From Megasphaera sp. AM44-1BH (GTDB lineage: Bacteria > Bacillota > Negativicutes > Veillonellales > Megasphaeraceae): a stretch of 64,000 nucleotides of DNA. The notes under the pieces were generated by a model, which worked only from the letters and a program-made list of their open reading frames with translations, did not search any database and was not told the DNA's origin. Shown here piece by piece: positions 9,058 to 18,382 of this stretch; the first letter of the stretch is position 1, and each line of letters opens with the position of its first letter. The stretch spans positions 372,001 through 436,000 of the forward strand of contig NZ_QSFA01000001.1 of NCBI RefSeq assembly GCF_003467125.1, read 5' to 3'. The translations under genes and the position numbers were made by a program.

Positions 9058-9504
9058 TTATTCTTCTACGACATGAATTTTGATTTCACTGGAAATAGTA
9101 GGGTGGACGTGGATGATGACATCGTACGTTCCCGGAGCTTTGATCGGATTCTTGATTTCTACTTTCTTCTTGTCTAAATCGATATTGTACTGCGCTTTGG
9201 CCGCTTCGCTGATTGTTTTTCCCGTAATAGCACCGAAAATCTTTCCGCCTTCCCCGACGCGCACGGGAATGGTCAGTTCTACCTTTTTCAGCTGGCTGGC
9301 CAGGATAAGAGCTTCATCGGAAGCAACCTGTGCCTTGTGGACGGCTGCGGCCTTTTTCTGTTTGGCATCGTTGATGTTGCCCGATGTGCCCGGTGCCGCC
9401 AATTTGCGGGGCAGCAGGAAATTACGGCCATAACCTTCGGATACTTCTATAATATCGCCTTTTTTACCTAATTTTTTTACATCTTGTAATAATACTACTT
9501 TCAT
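9058..9504 (-). CDS. rplI: 50S ribosomal protein L9
   Basis: This is a 148-residue large-subunit ribosomal protein that binds 23S rRNA. The N-terminal domain begins MKVVLLQDVKKLGKKGDI and has the conserved GYGRNFLLPRKLA. A connecting helix and the C-terminal domain follow. Normal length. Its ATG overlaps the stop codon of gdpP (ATGA), so the two are translationally coupled. GGGAGAG lies 8 bases upstream. Confidence 0.97.
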   Translation of the reverse strand: MKVVLLQDVKKLGKKGDIIEVSEGYGRNFLLPRKLAAPGTSGNINDAKQKKAAAVHKAQVASDEALILASQLKKVELTIPVRVGEGGKIFGAITGKTISEAAKAQYNIDLDKKKVEIKNPIKAPGTYDVIIHVHPTISSEIKIHVVEE

Positions 9505-11510
9505 ACAGTATCTCTCCCTTTATCGAGTACTTCATGGATGGCATCCATGACTTCATTTTGTGCTTCTATAAGCGTGCGCCCTTTGAGCTGTACACCGGCG
9601 ACTGTGCGGTGGCCGCCGCCGCCAATTGCTTCCATGATGAGCTGCACGTTGATATCACCCTTGGAACGGGCGCTGACACCTATAATATTATCGGGCAATT
9701 CATAAAATGTAAAGGACGCTTCCACGTCTGTGATATTGACCAGCATATCGGCCACCTGGGCAGATATGATCTGGGCATTGGGCACGTCCTTCGGACAGCT
9801 CGTCATAGCGATGCCATCGGCAATACGCGCTTCTGACAACAGCCGCGCCTTGAGCTTGACTGAATCAAAATCGGAGCTGAACAGTTCGCGGACAATGTCC
9901 GGATCAGCACCACAACGCCGCAGGTAGGCTGCCGCATCAAAGGTACGCACGCCGGTCTGAACAGAAAAGTTCTTCGTATCGACGACGATGCCCGCATAGA
10001 GAGCCGTCGCTTCAATCTTCTGTAATTCCGGATCTTCGTCGAAATACTGCAGGAGCTCTGTTACCAGCTCACTCGTAGAAGAACTCGACGGTTCCGTATA
10101 TACGAGCAGCGGTTTCTTGATGAAATCACTGCTGCGGCGATGATGATCGATGACGACGCGCCGTTCCGTTTTATCCAGGAGCTGTGGTGCTACCGTCATA
10201 TCGGGCCGGTGGGTATCGACGATGAACAGCAGCGTCTGATCGTTGCAGGCTACTTCCGCCATATCGGCCGTAATGAGCAGATCGGCAAATTCCGGCACAT
10301 CGCGGATTTCCTTTTCGATACGGCTGATGGCTTCGGTCTGGCGGCTGATGACGATATGTACCGGTTTGCCGCCGATTTTAGCCATCCGGGCTACGCCGAT
10401 AGCCGCCCCGATGCTGTCATAATCCTCCCGTTCATGGCCCATGATAAGCACCAGGTCGCACGTTTCGATGAGTTCCCGGATAGCCTGGGAAACAACGCGG
10501 GCGCGGACGCGGGTATTCTTTTCCACGGACCGGGTCTTTCCGCCATAAAAATGGGCCGATCCATCTTCTTCATAGACGACGACCTGATCGCCGCCGCGCC
10601 CAAGGGCCAGGTCAAGACCAGAGTGGGCCTTGTCAGCCAGTTCATTGAAATTGGCTTTCCCTTTTGTGACGATATCTTCGGGAAATGCGGCTATGCCCAT
10701 GCTGACCGTGACAGGAATGCGGTTGACCGTATGGATAGAACGGATCTGTTCCAGGAAAGAGAAATTATCCTCCTTCAGTGCATTCAGTGCTTCCCGGCTC
10801 AGGCAGGCAATATAGTTGTCATTGCCATAAGAACGGACAAAGGCGTTATGAGCCGTCAGGGCATCGATGAGGCAGTTATTGACATTGGTCCAGAGTGTAG
10901 CCTGCTGTACGGCTGTCATCCCTTTTCCGACTTCTTCCATGTTATCGATGGCAATGTCGCAGAAAACAGGCATCGCAGCCAGACAATTCAGTTTCTGCTG
11001 TTCTGTTTCCGTGATATCTTCAAAATACAATATGAGATAGTTATCTTCTTCTGACCCTTCTGTCTGCAGATATTTATATACGACACGATAATACCGTTTA
11101 CCAATATGTTCAAAAAAATAGCCAAACTTTCCCCAGAATTTATCTATATTGAGATTCGGCATGATATAATCCAGCCGCTGATCATCTTCGATATCACCGA
11201 CCCAGTCGCGGAATACGCTGTTCGCCCAGCACAGGCTCGATTCCATATCGACTATGGCGATGCCGATAGGCAGATTCTGGACAGCATAGGTCGAAGCCTG
11301 ATCGACACTCTGGGAAATGGCATCGAAAAGCTGGCTGATTTCCCGGTTCCGTTCCGTATTGGTCTTGTGGGTCAGAACATAAACACCACCGATGACAATA
11401 CAGGCAAGGAGCGCAATGATCCAGTTATAAAAAGCAATGATCAGGAGCAGTATCAGTACGACGCCGATAAACGTCTCTTCATTGCGGTTGGTTAGTAATT
11501 TTTTAAACAT
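9501..11510 (-). CDS. gdpP: Cyclic-di-AMP phosphodiesterase GdpP
   Basis: This 669-residue membrane protein hydrolyses c-di-AMP. Two N-terminal membrane helices (about residues 15-48) are followed by a PAS-like domain (residues 60-170), a degenerate GGDEF domain without the intact GGDEF signature (170-330), and a DHH/DHHA1 module. The module has GHEREDYDSIGAA, IVDTHRPDM and VIDHHRR as metal-binding motifs, and GGGGHRTVAGVQ near the end. Domain order and length match B. subtilis GdpP (YybT). It follows yybS by 17 bases and overlaps rplI. Confidence 0.95.
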   Translation of the reverse strand: MFKKLLTNRNEETFIGVVLILLLIIAFYNWIIALLACIVIGGVYVLTHKTNTERNREISQLFDAISQSVDQASTYAVQNLPIGIAIVDMESSLCWANSVFRDWVGDIEDDQRLDYIMPNLNIDKFWGKFGYFFEHIGKRYYRVVYKYLQTEGSEEDNYLILYFEDITETEQQKLNCLAAMPVFCDIAIDNMEEVGKGMTAVQQATLWTNVNNCLIDALTAHNAFVRSYGNDNYIACLSREALNALKEDNFSFLEQIRSIHTVNRIPVTVSMGIAAFPEDIVTKGKANFNELADKAHSGLDLALGRGGDQVVVYEEDGSAHFYGGKTRSVEKNTRVRARVVSQAIRELIETCDLVLIMGHEREDYDSIGAAIGVARMAKIGGKPVHIVISRQTEAISRIEKEIRDVPEFADLLITADMAEVACNDQTLLFIVDTHRPDMTVAPQLLDKTERRVVIDHHRRSSDFIKKPLLVYTEPSSSSTSELVTELLQYFDEDPELQKIEATALYAGIVVDTKNFSVQTGVRTFDAAAYLRRCGADPDIVRELFSSDFDSVKLKARLLSEARIADGIAMTSCPKDVPNAQIISAQVADMLVNITDVEASFTFYELPDNIIGVSARSKGDINVQLIMEAIGGGGHRTVAGVQLKGRTLIEAQNEVMDAIHEVLDKGRDTV

Positions 11511-11527
11511 ATTCCCGCCTCCTGCGG

Positions 11528-12484
11528 TTACATGGCTTCCCGTTTTTTGCGGTAATTGAGCAGCATATCAGCGAGCCCGAAAATAAACGCCGCTATCTGG
11601 AATATGGGGACGAAGAGTACGAGGATGACTATCATGGCCTGGGTAGCCGATTTAAGTACAAACCGGTGCTGCAGCAGGTAAAGCATGAAGGCCAGCCCTT
11701 CGATGCAGATAAAAAATGAGGCCAGCTGGTCCGCATTGACTGCCATCATATTCAGCCAGTCAATATGGCGGGACGTTCCCCAGTATTTCATGACCATAGC
11801 CAGTATATATAAGTATACCATAGCCCGTGGAATTTCCCAAAGCCGGATAGGTGGAAACGGAGGAATATCATAGCCTTTGCGTGCCAGGAGCGGCTGGGTA
11901 ACACGGATCTGCAGATACACGGTCATGAGGATTCCCAGGCAGATCTGCAGCGGCACCATGACGGGAATGGCTTTTTTCAGCATTTCCACTTCCTGATGGA
12001 CGGCTATAATCTGGGCAGAGGCCGGATTACTCTGTATATAATACGCCACGGCTTCATCAGCAGCCTCATTGACAATCTGCTGGAGCATATCGTACAGCGG
12101 CACCTGTCCGATGACAATCAATCCCAGACAGGAGAGCAGGGAAAGGGCAATGATGCCGCCTGTTACAAAACCAAAGATACGCACAGGCGCAACATGGCGG
12201 CTGTACCCGGCTCCTACGGCAAACGATGCGGCAGCCGGAATGCCCCACTGCAGGGCCGCCAATACAGGAGAGGCCATAAAAGCCAGGACCAGCGCAGGGC
12301 CGGCCGCCAGTATCAGTGCCACTGCAAGACCATACTGGACACATAAAACGGGCAAATAAAATATCAGAATCAAACCTCCGATAAAGGGCAGTCCCGGCAC
12401 CAGCGGGGCCAGCAGCGCCATGATCAGCAGCAGAGCAGCAAAAAAAATGGCTGCTGTCCAGTAACCGGCACGTGTCTGCTCCAT
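11528..12484 (-). CDS. yybS: DUF2232 membrane protein, YybS family
   Basis: This 318-residue polytopic membrane protein has about eight hydrophobic segments. The family (DUF2232) has no settled function. Its position directly upstream of gdpP and rplI is the conserved Firmicutes arrangement and supports the name. The start has AAGGAG about 9 bases upstream. Confidence 0.82.
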   Translation of the reverse strand: MEQTRAGYWTAAIFFAALLLIMALLAPLVPGLPFIGGLILIFYLPVLCVQYGLAVALILAAGPALVLAFMASPVLAALQWGIPAAASFAVGAGYSRHVAPVRIFGFVTGGIIALSLLSCLGLIVIGQVPLYDMLQQIVNEAADEAVAYYIQSNPASAQIIAVHQEVEMLKKAIPVMVPLQICLGILMTVYLQIRVTQPLLARKGYDIPPFPPIRLWEIPRAMVYLYILAMVMKYWGTSRHIDWLNMMAVNADQLASFFICIEGLAFMLYLLQHRFVLKSATQAMIVILVLFVPIFQIAAFIFGLADMLLNYRKKREAM

Positions 12485-12525
12485 AGAGTTCCACTCCTTC
12501 CAGATAAAAGGGCTATCAAAACCGA

Positions 12526-12549
12526 CAGCGGAGGCATAAACCTCCGCTG
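12526..12549 (-). terminator. Hairpin between rnj and yybS
   Basis: CAGCGGAGG and CCTCCGCTG form a perfect 9-bp stem around a 6-base loop. On the minus strand it is followed by TCGGTTTTGA, a weak T-tract. It probably ends or attenuates RNase J transcription ahead of yybS. Confidence 0.6.
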
Positions 12550-12569
12550 CCAGCTGTATGCAATTTAGT

Positions 12570-14231
12570 CTATACTTCCATGATGATAGGCAGAATCATG
12601 GGACGACGCCGCGTTTTTTCATAAAGATAACGGCTCAGTGTGTCCCGGACCTGTGATTTGATGACTGCCCATTCGCGGATATTCCCGGCTTCGCAGCGTT
12701 CCAACACAGCTGCCACCTTTTCATGGGCTTCACGCATGAGTTCTTCCGAATCCCGGACATAGACAAACCCGCGGGATACGATATCCGGGCCTGCCAAGGC
12801 ATGGCTCGTACCTTTTGCCAGAGTCATGACGACGATGACGACGCCTTCCATAGCCAGCTGCTGCCGGTCCCGGATGACGATATTGCCCACATCGCCGACG
12901 CCGAGACCATCGACAAAGACGCGGCCGGCATTGACATGGCCCGTCTTGTGGCCGGAACGGTTGGAAAATTCGAAGATCTGTCCGTTATCACCGATGAGAA
13001 CATGGTCTTTTGCCACGCCCATCTGTACAGCCAGTTCCCCGTGTTTCCGCAGCATGCGGTATTCGCCGTGGACCGGAATAAAGTATTTCGGCTTGATCAG
13101 GCTGAGCATAATCTTCAGTTCTTCCTGGCTGGCGTGTCCGGAGACGTGCATCTTCTTATCCCGTCCGGCAATGACCGTAGCTCCCAGCTTCATCAGGTTA
13201 TCAATGGTCCTGCCCACACCGGTTTCATTGCCCGGAATTGGCGTTGCCGAAATGATGACCGTATCACCGGGCATAATGCTGACGCTGCGGTGATTATTGG
13301 AGGCCATGCGGGACAGACCGGCCATAGGTTCGCCCTGGCTGCCTGTCGTCAGGATCAACACCTGGTCCGCCGGATAGCGGTTCAGTTCATCCGGTTCGAT
13401 AAGCACGCCGTCCGGTACTTCCAGGTAGCCCAGTTCGATGGCAATCTGCACGTTATTGACCATGCTGCGCCCAAGGACGGTAACTTTACGCTTAAACAGA
13501 ACGGCTGTATTGATAGCCTGCTGGATACGGGAAATATTGGACGCAAATGTCGCCAGGATAATCCGGCCTTTTGCTTCACCAAAGGCCTTGCGGAACGCCA
13601 CGCTGACCGTCGTTTCCGATTCGGTATACCCGGGCCGTTCGGCATTGGTGCTGTCCGACATGAGAAGAAGTACACCGCGCCGGCCCAGGTCGGCAAATTT
13701 GTGGATATCCATAGGCAGTCCGTCTACAGGTGTCAGATCCATCTTAAAATCCCCGGTATGGACGATGGTGCCTACAGGCGTCCGGAAGTAGAGAGCGCTC
13801 GCATCGGGAATGGAATGATTCGTATGAATGAACCCCACCTTCATACAGCCGATCTGCACTTCATCTCCATGATGCACTTCATTTAACTGATAATTCGTAA
13901 TGTGATTTTCCTTTAATTTTCCTTCAATGAGACCGCAGACGAGTTTCGTCGCATATACAGGCGCATTGACTTCATTCAGCAGATAAGACAGACTGCCGAT
14001 GTGGTCTTCATGACCATGGGTAATGACAATAGCCCGCACTTTATCTTTGTTTTCAATCAAGTAACTCATATCCGGAATGACCAGGTCGATGCCGAACATG
14101 TCATCGTCAGGAAATGCCAGACCGGCATCGATGACAATGATATCATCGCCGTACTGGATAACGGTCATGTTCTTACCGATTTCGCCCAGGCCTCCCAGAG
14201 GAATTACAAGAAGTTTTTCCTTCTTAGCCAA
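12570..14231 (-). CDS. Ribonuclease J
   Basis: This 553-residue metallo-beta-lactamase/beta-CASP nuclease acts in mRNA decay and rRNA maturation with 5'-3' exonuclease and endonuclease activity. Metal motif HGHEDHIG, the histidine in HTGDFKMD, the beta-CASP segment (about 200-340) and the C-terminal SGHASQEEL and PVHGEYRML motifs are all present. The start codon is TTG: AGGAGGT lies 7 bases before it and gives the usual MAKKEKL beginning. Whether it corresponds to RnjA or RnjB cannot be decided. Confidence 0.93.
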   Translation of the reverse strand: MAKKEKLLVIPLGGLGEIGKNMTVIQYGDDIIVIDAGLAFPDDDMFGIDLVIPDMSYLIENKDKVRAIVITHGHEDHIGSLSYLLNEVNAPVYATKLVCGLIEGKLKENHITNYQLNEVHHGDEVQIGCMKVGFIHTNHSIPDASALYFRTPVGTIVHTGDFKMDLTPVDGLPMDIHKFADLGRRGVLLLMSDSTNAERPGYTESETTVSVAFRKAFGEAKGRIILATFASNISRIQQAINTAVLFKRKVTVLGRSMVNNVQIAIELGYLEVPDGVLIEPDELNRYPADQVLILTTGSQGEPMAGLSRMASNNHRSVSIMPGDTVIISATPIPGNETGVGRTIDNLMKLGATVIAGRDKKMHVSGHASQEELKIMLSLIKPKYFIPVHGEYRMLRKHGELAVQMGVAKDHVLIGDNGQIFEFSNRSGHKTGHVNAGRVFVDGLGVGDVGNIVIRDRQQLAMEGVVIVVMTLAKGTSHALAGPDIVSRGFVYVRDSEELMREAHEKVAAVLERCEAGNIREWAVIKSQVRDTLSRYLYEKTRRRPMILPIIMEV

Positions 14232-14313
14232 TTTCTTACCTCCTATACATATTTGGGTTCGTGCTTTATCCGCTCAAACTACTTACTATTATTTTCTTTT
14301 ATTTTGGGCTATC

Positions 14314-14319
14314 TGTCAA
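14314..14319 (-). promoter_or_regulatory. Possible -35 box for the RNase J gene
   Basis: The AT-rich gap 14232-14397 carries a perfect TTGACA on the minus strand about 85 bases before the TTG start. No strong -10 lies at 17 bases (GAAAAT is the best), so this is tentative. The rest of the gap is AT-rich with no gene. Confidence 0.3.
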
Positions 14320-14397
14320 TAACTAACGATTTTCTTTGACAAGAATTTTTCAAAATAACGTTAAAAAATACACTATTTACCTCACAAGAGGCATACA

Positions 14398-15327
14398 TTA
14401 TTTCTGATCGCCGACCTGAAATACGAGAATGTTACCGTCTTTATCTTCAACAGCCTGTTTTTTGACCGATTCCGGTACGCTCAAATCGATTCCCTGGGGC
14501 AGCAGCGACCAGTCGCAGTCAAAAGACACGGTACTGTTCATGGCAAACTGCTTGGCCATGGCCAGTTCCGCTTTCTTATCCGGCGCATAATCGGCTGCCT
14601 TATCGGCTATGACAGAAGCGACGGACCGCATCTGTGCCGTCAGCGGTACGGAAACATGGGTAATCCGGTGGGAGCGGGGATCGATGGTCAGCTGGGCTGA
14701 TACATCGCCGCTATCCTTCAGTGCCAGAAGAACGGTTTTCAGCAATTCCCTGTCCTCTGCCTTCGTGAGTCCCTGTTTTTCCCATTCCTTTTCATCACCG
14801 TTTTTATAAATACGGGACATATCATAAACGACGTTATACCGGTCACCACCGAGAGCCGTTACCGATTTGACACCATTCAGAACGCCTTTATGCTGTTCCT
14901 GGCGGATGACTTCTACCAGAGGGCGGCTGTCTTTGAGAGGTATAGACGCTTTCTTCCATACCGTTTTAGCTGATTTATTTTTATTGCGTTCTGTCTGGGG
15001 ATAATACACGACGAATCGGGCCCCGTCCTGTTCCATGTAGCCGGACACTTTTTCACTGTCCCTGCCCTGACTGCTCGTCGCCCACGTATCAAAACGGGCT
15101 TTTGCTTCTGGTTCCAGCTGGATAAAAGCCTGCTGATGGCCCGTAACGTCACCCACAAAGGGCATGACCATTTTCACCTGTGTCGTATAGGTTCCTTCCG
15201 GATGAGTACTCATCGTATTCACCGCATCGACATAGGTCTGTTGTGGCGTCGCCGCAAAGGCTGCCCCGCCGATCGTACAAACAGCTGCTGTCGCCAGAGC
15301 GGCCTTCTTCAAGGTCTTTGTAAACAT
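14398..15327 (-). CDS. Secreted protein of unknown function
   Basis: This 309-residue protein has a clear signal peptide (KKAALATAAVCTIGG, cleavage after AFA at about residue 25). The mature part is soluble, with no cysteines apart from one late in the chain, and contains repeated beta-strand-like segments. I do not recognise the family. It somewhat resembles secreted DUF6612-like or LolA-like lipid-binding folds, but this is a guess. It lies 20 bases downstream of thiD and is probably co-transcribed. GAGGTG lies 7 bases before the start. Confidence 0.7.
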   Translation of the reverse strand: MFTKTLKKAALATAAVCTIGGAAFAATPQQTYVDAVNTMSTHPEGTYTTQVKMVMPFVGDVTGHQQAFIQLEPEAKARFDTWATSSQGRDSEKVSGYMEQDGARFVVYYPQTERNKNKSAKTVWKKASIPLKDSRPLVEVIRQEQHKGVLNGVKSVTALGGDRYNVVYDMSRIYKNGDEKEWEKQGLTKAEDRELLKTVLLALKDSGDVSAQLTIDPRSHRITHVSVPLTAQMRSVASVIADKAADYAPDKKAELAMAKQFAMNSTVSFDCDWSLLPQGIDLSVPESVKKQAVEDKDGNILVFQVGDQK

Positions 15328-15347
15328 AGTATCACCTCATACCGGGA

Positions 15348-16148
15348 CTATTGCAGGCCCGCCTTTTTATATAATTCATAGAAATGATGAATCGGTCCGT
15401 GCCCCTTGCCAATAGGTTCGGCATGGGCAATTCCTTCATATACATACTGCTTGGCTTCCGCCACGGCATCGACGAGACTCATGCCATTGGCCAGATCCGA
15501 GGCAATGGCGCTCGACAGGGAACAGCCCGTGCCGTGGGTGCTCGTACTTTCTACGCGTTTCCCCTTGAAATAGTGGAGCTTCTGACCGTCAAACAAAATA
15601 TCCGTCGCATCTTCCACGCGGTGTCCTCCCTTGACCAGGACGGCTTTGGCGCCCATGGCACCGATGGCTTTAGCCGCTTCTTCCATATCAGACAAATTTT
15701 CTATCGTCTTTCCCGTCAGCACTTCTGCTTCAGGAATATTGGGCGTGAGGACATCGGCCAGCGGCAGCAGGACTTCTTTCAGGGTCTGTTCGGCTTCGGG
15801 AACGAGGAGCCGGTGGCCGCTGGTAGCTACCATGACCGGGTCGATGACGACGAAGCGCGGCTGATACTGCCGGAGTTTGGACGCAATGACGCGGATTGTT
15901 TCCGGAACACTTACCATGCCGATCTTTACGGCATCGACGTCGATATCTTCGAAAACGGCATCAATCTGATCTGCAATGAGATCAGGCGTCACATCCATAT
16001 AGCCACGCACGCCCTGTGTATTTTGCGAAACGACGGCCGTAATGACATTGAGAGCAAAACAGCCGTGGGCACAAAAGGTCTTGCAATCTGCCGCCGCGCC
16101 GGCACCGCCCGACGGATCCGTACCGGCAATTGATAGTACATGCTTCAT
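15348..16148 (-). CDS. thiD: Hydroxymethylpyrimidine (phosphate) kinase ThiD
   Basis: This 266-residue ribokinase-fold enzyme phosphorylates HMP and HMP-P for thiamine synthesis. Typical motifs are IAGTDPSGGAGAAADCKTF at the N terminus, PVMVATSG in the middle and the anion-hole/catalytic segment STHGTGCSLSSAIAS. Full length. No TPP riboswitch is visible upstream and no other thiamine gene is present, so it may serve salvage (pyridoxine or HMP). GGAGG lies 8 bases before the start. Confidence 0.93.
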   Translation of the reverse strand: MKHVLSIAGTDPSGGAGAAADCKTFCAHGCFALNVITAVVSQNTQGVRGYMDVTPDLIADQIDAVFEDIDVDAVKIGMVSVPETIRVIASKLRQYQPRFVVIDPVMVATSGHRLLVPEAEQTLKEVLLPLADVLTPNIPEAEVLTGKTIENLSDMEEAAKAIGAMGAKAVLVKGGHRVEDATDILFDGQKLHYFKGKRVESTSTHGTGCSLSSAIASDLANGMSLVDAVAEAKQYVYEGIAHAEPIGKGHGPIHHFYELYKKAGLQ

Positions 16149-16178
16149 ATATAAAACCTCCTAAGAGTAAAAATCACA

Positions 16179-16676
16179 TCAGTGTGTATCCCGTGCCAGG
16201 AACAATCGCGCACCGGCGGGGTGCAGATAAAAAAGCAGTTTTCCTTTTCCATAGGCTCCGTCATACGGATCATACGAAAACAATGCCAGACTGGCCGTTT
16301 TAAACCCTGCAGGGGCACCGGTCCAGGCTGCGGTCCACTGATCCAGATATGGCTGATGGCCGACAATCAGCAGCGTATCCGCATCCGGCAGAGCCCGCAG
16401 CTCTTCATACAGGCCGGAAAGGTCGCCATCTCCTATGAAGCGGTCCGTACGGATGGCGGCAGGCTGCAGGGACTGGCTCATAATTTCCGCTGTCTGGCAG
16501 GCCCGGACCAGCGGGCTCGTCCAGATGCGGGTCGTTCCATCCGGCCACCAGCGCCGGACCAGTGACGCCATATCACGGACATCCTGTATGCCCCGGCTGG
16601 TCAGCGCCCGTCCACTGTCATCCCGGTCATCCCGGTACGGTTCCGCTTTGCCATGACGCATCAGACAAACATACAT
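16179..16676 (-). CDS. SixA-type histidine phosphatase
   Basis: This 165-residue member of the histidine phosphatase superfamily has the catalytic RHG motif at residues 7-9 (LMRHGKAEP) and the second His in VGHQPYLD. The short length and lack of extra domains match SixA, which removes phosphate from histidine phosphotransfer proteins. Other substrates are possible. It lies 27 bases downstream of the ArsR-type gene and is likely in the same operon. Confidence 0.82.
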   Translation of the reverse strand: MYVCLMRHGKAEPYRDDRDDSGRALTSRGIQDVRDMASLVRRWWPDGTTRIWTSPLVRACQTAEIMSQSLQPAAIRTDRFIGDGDLSGLYEELRALPDADTLLIVGHQPYLDQWTAAWTGAPAGFKTASLALFSYDPYDGAYGKGKLLFYLHPAGARLFLARDTH

Positions 16677-16703
16677 AGTCGTTCCTTCTTCCTCTGTAAA
16701 TGC

Positions 16704-17018
16704 TCATTCAGCCACATGCTCCAATCCCACTTCCAGCAGGGTATATACATGTTCATCCGCCAGGGAATAGTACACGGTCTTTCCCTGCCGCCTGTACTGG
16801 ACCAGTGCCGCATCCCGGAGGACGCGCAGCTGGTGGGATACAGCAGACTGTTCCATAACCAGTTTATCCGCCAGATCACTGACACAGCACTCTCCACCCA
16901 TCAGTGCCTGAAGGATGCGCAGGCGCGTCGGATCGCCCAGGACTTTAAAAATGCCCGCCAGAGGCACGATATATTCCTGTGGCACCGGAGTCTGCTGCGG
17001 TATTTCCTTTTCTGCCAC
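16704..17018 (-). CDS. ArsR/SmtB-family winged-helix regulator
   Basis: This 104-residue DNA-binding repressor contains FKVLGDPTRLRILQALMGGECCVSDLADKL, the family helix region with an adjacent Cys pair in the alpha3 metal-site position. This suggests thiol or metal sensing. The start is GTG at 17018, with GGGGAG 7 bases upstream. The histidine phosphatase gene follows. An AT-rich segment upstream (17060-17090) carries a TGATATAAT -10-like box and may hold its operator. Confidence 0.85.
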   Translation of the reverse strand: MAEKEIPQQTPVPQEYIVPLAGIFKVLGDPTRLRILQALMGGECCVSDLADKLVMEQSAVSHQLRVLRDAALVQYRRQGKTVYYSLADEHVYTLLEVGLEHVAE

Positions 17019-17156
17019 GATTTCTCTCCCCTATCCCGTCTGGCATATGACTGCCACATACTATTGAATATCTTATTATATCATATACGCATGATTTCTA
17101 CAGCCTTTAGTAGAAAAGTATTCTAAAAATTTATAATATATCCGCGTACTTCAGCC

Positions 17157-17927
17157 CTATGACCGGGCCAGTTCATCATACACGGCCCGGGTAAAATAGG
17201 AAAGGCCATAAAACAACCGGGGCTCATCGGATACGCCATCGGCCATCAGGCAGAAAATAAATGGCCTTGACGGGGCATAAATGAGGCCGCAGTCGTGATA
17301 TATGCCGTCCAGTTCTCCCGTTTTGTGGTCCACCCGCACCGTATGGGGCAGCTGGGCCGGCAGGATGCAGTTGTCTTCCTGCTGGCTGAGGATATCCAAC
17401 ATGCGCTGGTCGCGCACGGCATCGACAGCACGTCCTTCTGAAAGAAGCGAAAAAAAGCGTCCCATATCCGATACAGTGGTCATATTTTCCCGTCCGTCAC
17501 GACTGGCATTGAAATCCATCATCTTGCGCTGCATGACCGTATGAGTCAGTCCCAGACAGCGGATTTCTTCGTTGACGGCTTCCATGCCCAGACGGTCTAT
17601 GAGAACATTGGTACAGGTATTATCACTTTCGACGATCATGTGAAAAATCAGCTCTGAAATCGTAGCCATGGCGCCGCCCCATTTATAATATGAACCGCCT
17701 TCTACGGGACTGGTAATCCGCAAATTTTCTGAAAAAGATACAGCCCCTTCTTTTTCCTTACGAAAAAAAGCACTCATGACAGGCAGCTTGATCAGACTGG
17801 CCGATGGCAGCACCCGTTCATGGTAAACGACCGGTTCTTCCCTGTCCAGAGGCCGGCAATATACGGACAAGTCCGTACCGGCCGGAAGATATGGCGTCAG
17901 ATGTTCCTCAATCCATTGACTATTCAT
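17157..17927 (-). CDS. Serine hydrolase of the class A beta-lactamase fold, cytosolic
   Basis: This 256-residue protein has the three penicillin-binding motifs: SxxK in SASLIKLPV (Ser44), SDN in VESDNTCTN, and KTG in DHKTGELDG. The omega-loop region reads RKMMDFNASRDGREN, without the class A RxxExxLN glutamate that deacylates beta-lactams. No signal peptide is visible: the chain starts MNSQWIEEHLTPY. True beta-lactamase activity is therefore doubtful, and it may be a peptidase-like or PBP-like hydrolase. Its ATG begins one base after the Fur-type gene ends, so it belongs to the zinc operon. Confidence 0.75.
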   Translation of the reverse strand: MNSQWIEEHLTPYLPAGTDLSVYCRPLDREEPVVYHERVLPSASLIKLPVMSAFFRKEKEGAVSFSENLRITSPVEGGSYYKWGGAMATISELIFHMIVESDNTCTNVLIDRLGMEAVNEEIRCLGLTHTVMQRKMMDFNASRDGRENMTTVSDMGRFFSLLSEGRAVDAVRDQRMLDILSQQEDNCILPAQLPHTVRVDHKTGELDGIYHDCGLIYAPSRPFIFCLMADGVSDEPRLFYGLSYFTRAVYDELARS

Positions 17928-17928
17928 A

Positions 17929-18378
17929 TTACCTTTTCCCCTCCCGTTTTTCCTTTTCCTGGCAATCGCGGCACAATCCGTACAATTCCAACCGGTGGCC
18001 TACCAGTTCAAAGCCCGTTTCCGCGGCGACCTGCTTTTCAAAAGCTGAAAGCGGGCAGGCAGAAATATCTACTTTTTTATGACATCGGATGCAGATAAGG
18101 TGATGGATATGACCAGGTACGCGCAGAGAATAGCCATAGCGGCGCACCTCAGGCAGGAAATCCTTTTCGACCAGTTTCTTCTCTTCAAATAAATCGAGCA
18201 CGCGGTATACTGTGGAGACATTGACCGATGCGCCCCCGGCCAGGAGCTTCTGATAAATTTCTTCTGCCGTCACCAGCCCATCCTGCTGCAGGAGCACTTC
18301 CAGTACACGGCGCCGGGGGTGCGTATTTTTCATTCCGTATTTGTGGAGACACAGATCATATTTTTGTAATTCCGCCAT
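17929..18378 (-). CDS. Fur-family regulator, probably Zur
   Basis: This 149-residue regulator has an N-terminal winged helix (KNTHPRRRVLEVLLQQDGLVTAEEIYQ) and a C-terminal metal domain with HIHHLICIRCHKKVDI and a closing CRDCQEK. These give the two CxxC structural zinc pairs. I start it at 18378 because GGAAGGAG lies 9 bases upstream; the longer frame to 18435 has none. It follows znuB by four bases and precedes the hydrolase gene. Its position with a zinc importer points to zinc sensing (Zur), but PerR or Fur cannot be excluded. Confidence 0.87.
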   Translation of the reverse strand: MAELQKYDLCLHKYGMKNTHPRRRVLEVLLQQDGLVTAEEIYQKLLAGGASVNVSTVYRVLDLFEEKKLVEKDFLPEVRRYGYSLRVPGHIHHLICIRCHKKVDISACPLSAFEKQVAAETGFELVGHRLELYGLCRDCQEKEKREGKR

Positions 18379-18382
18379 CTTG

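Noticed and set aside
12723..13886. 387-codon plus-strand reading frame
   Set aside because: Antisense shadow of the RNase J gene, without domain-like sequence.
16149..16178. TPP riboswitch before thiD
   Set aside because: The gap is only 30 bases and has none of the THI-box elements.
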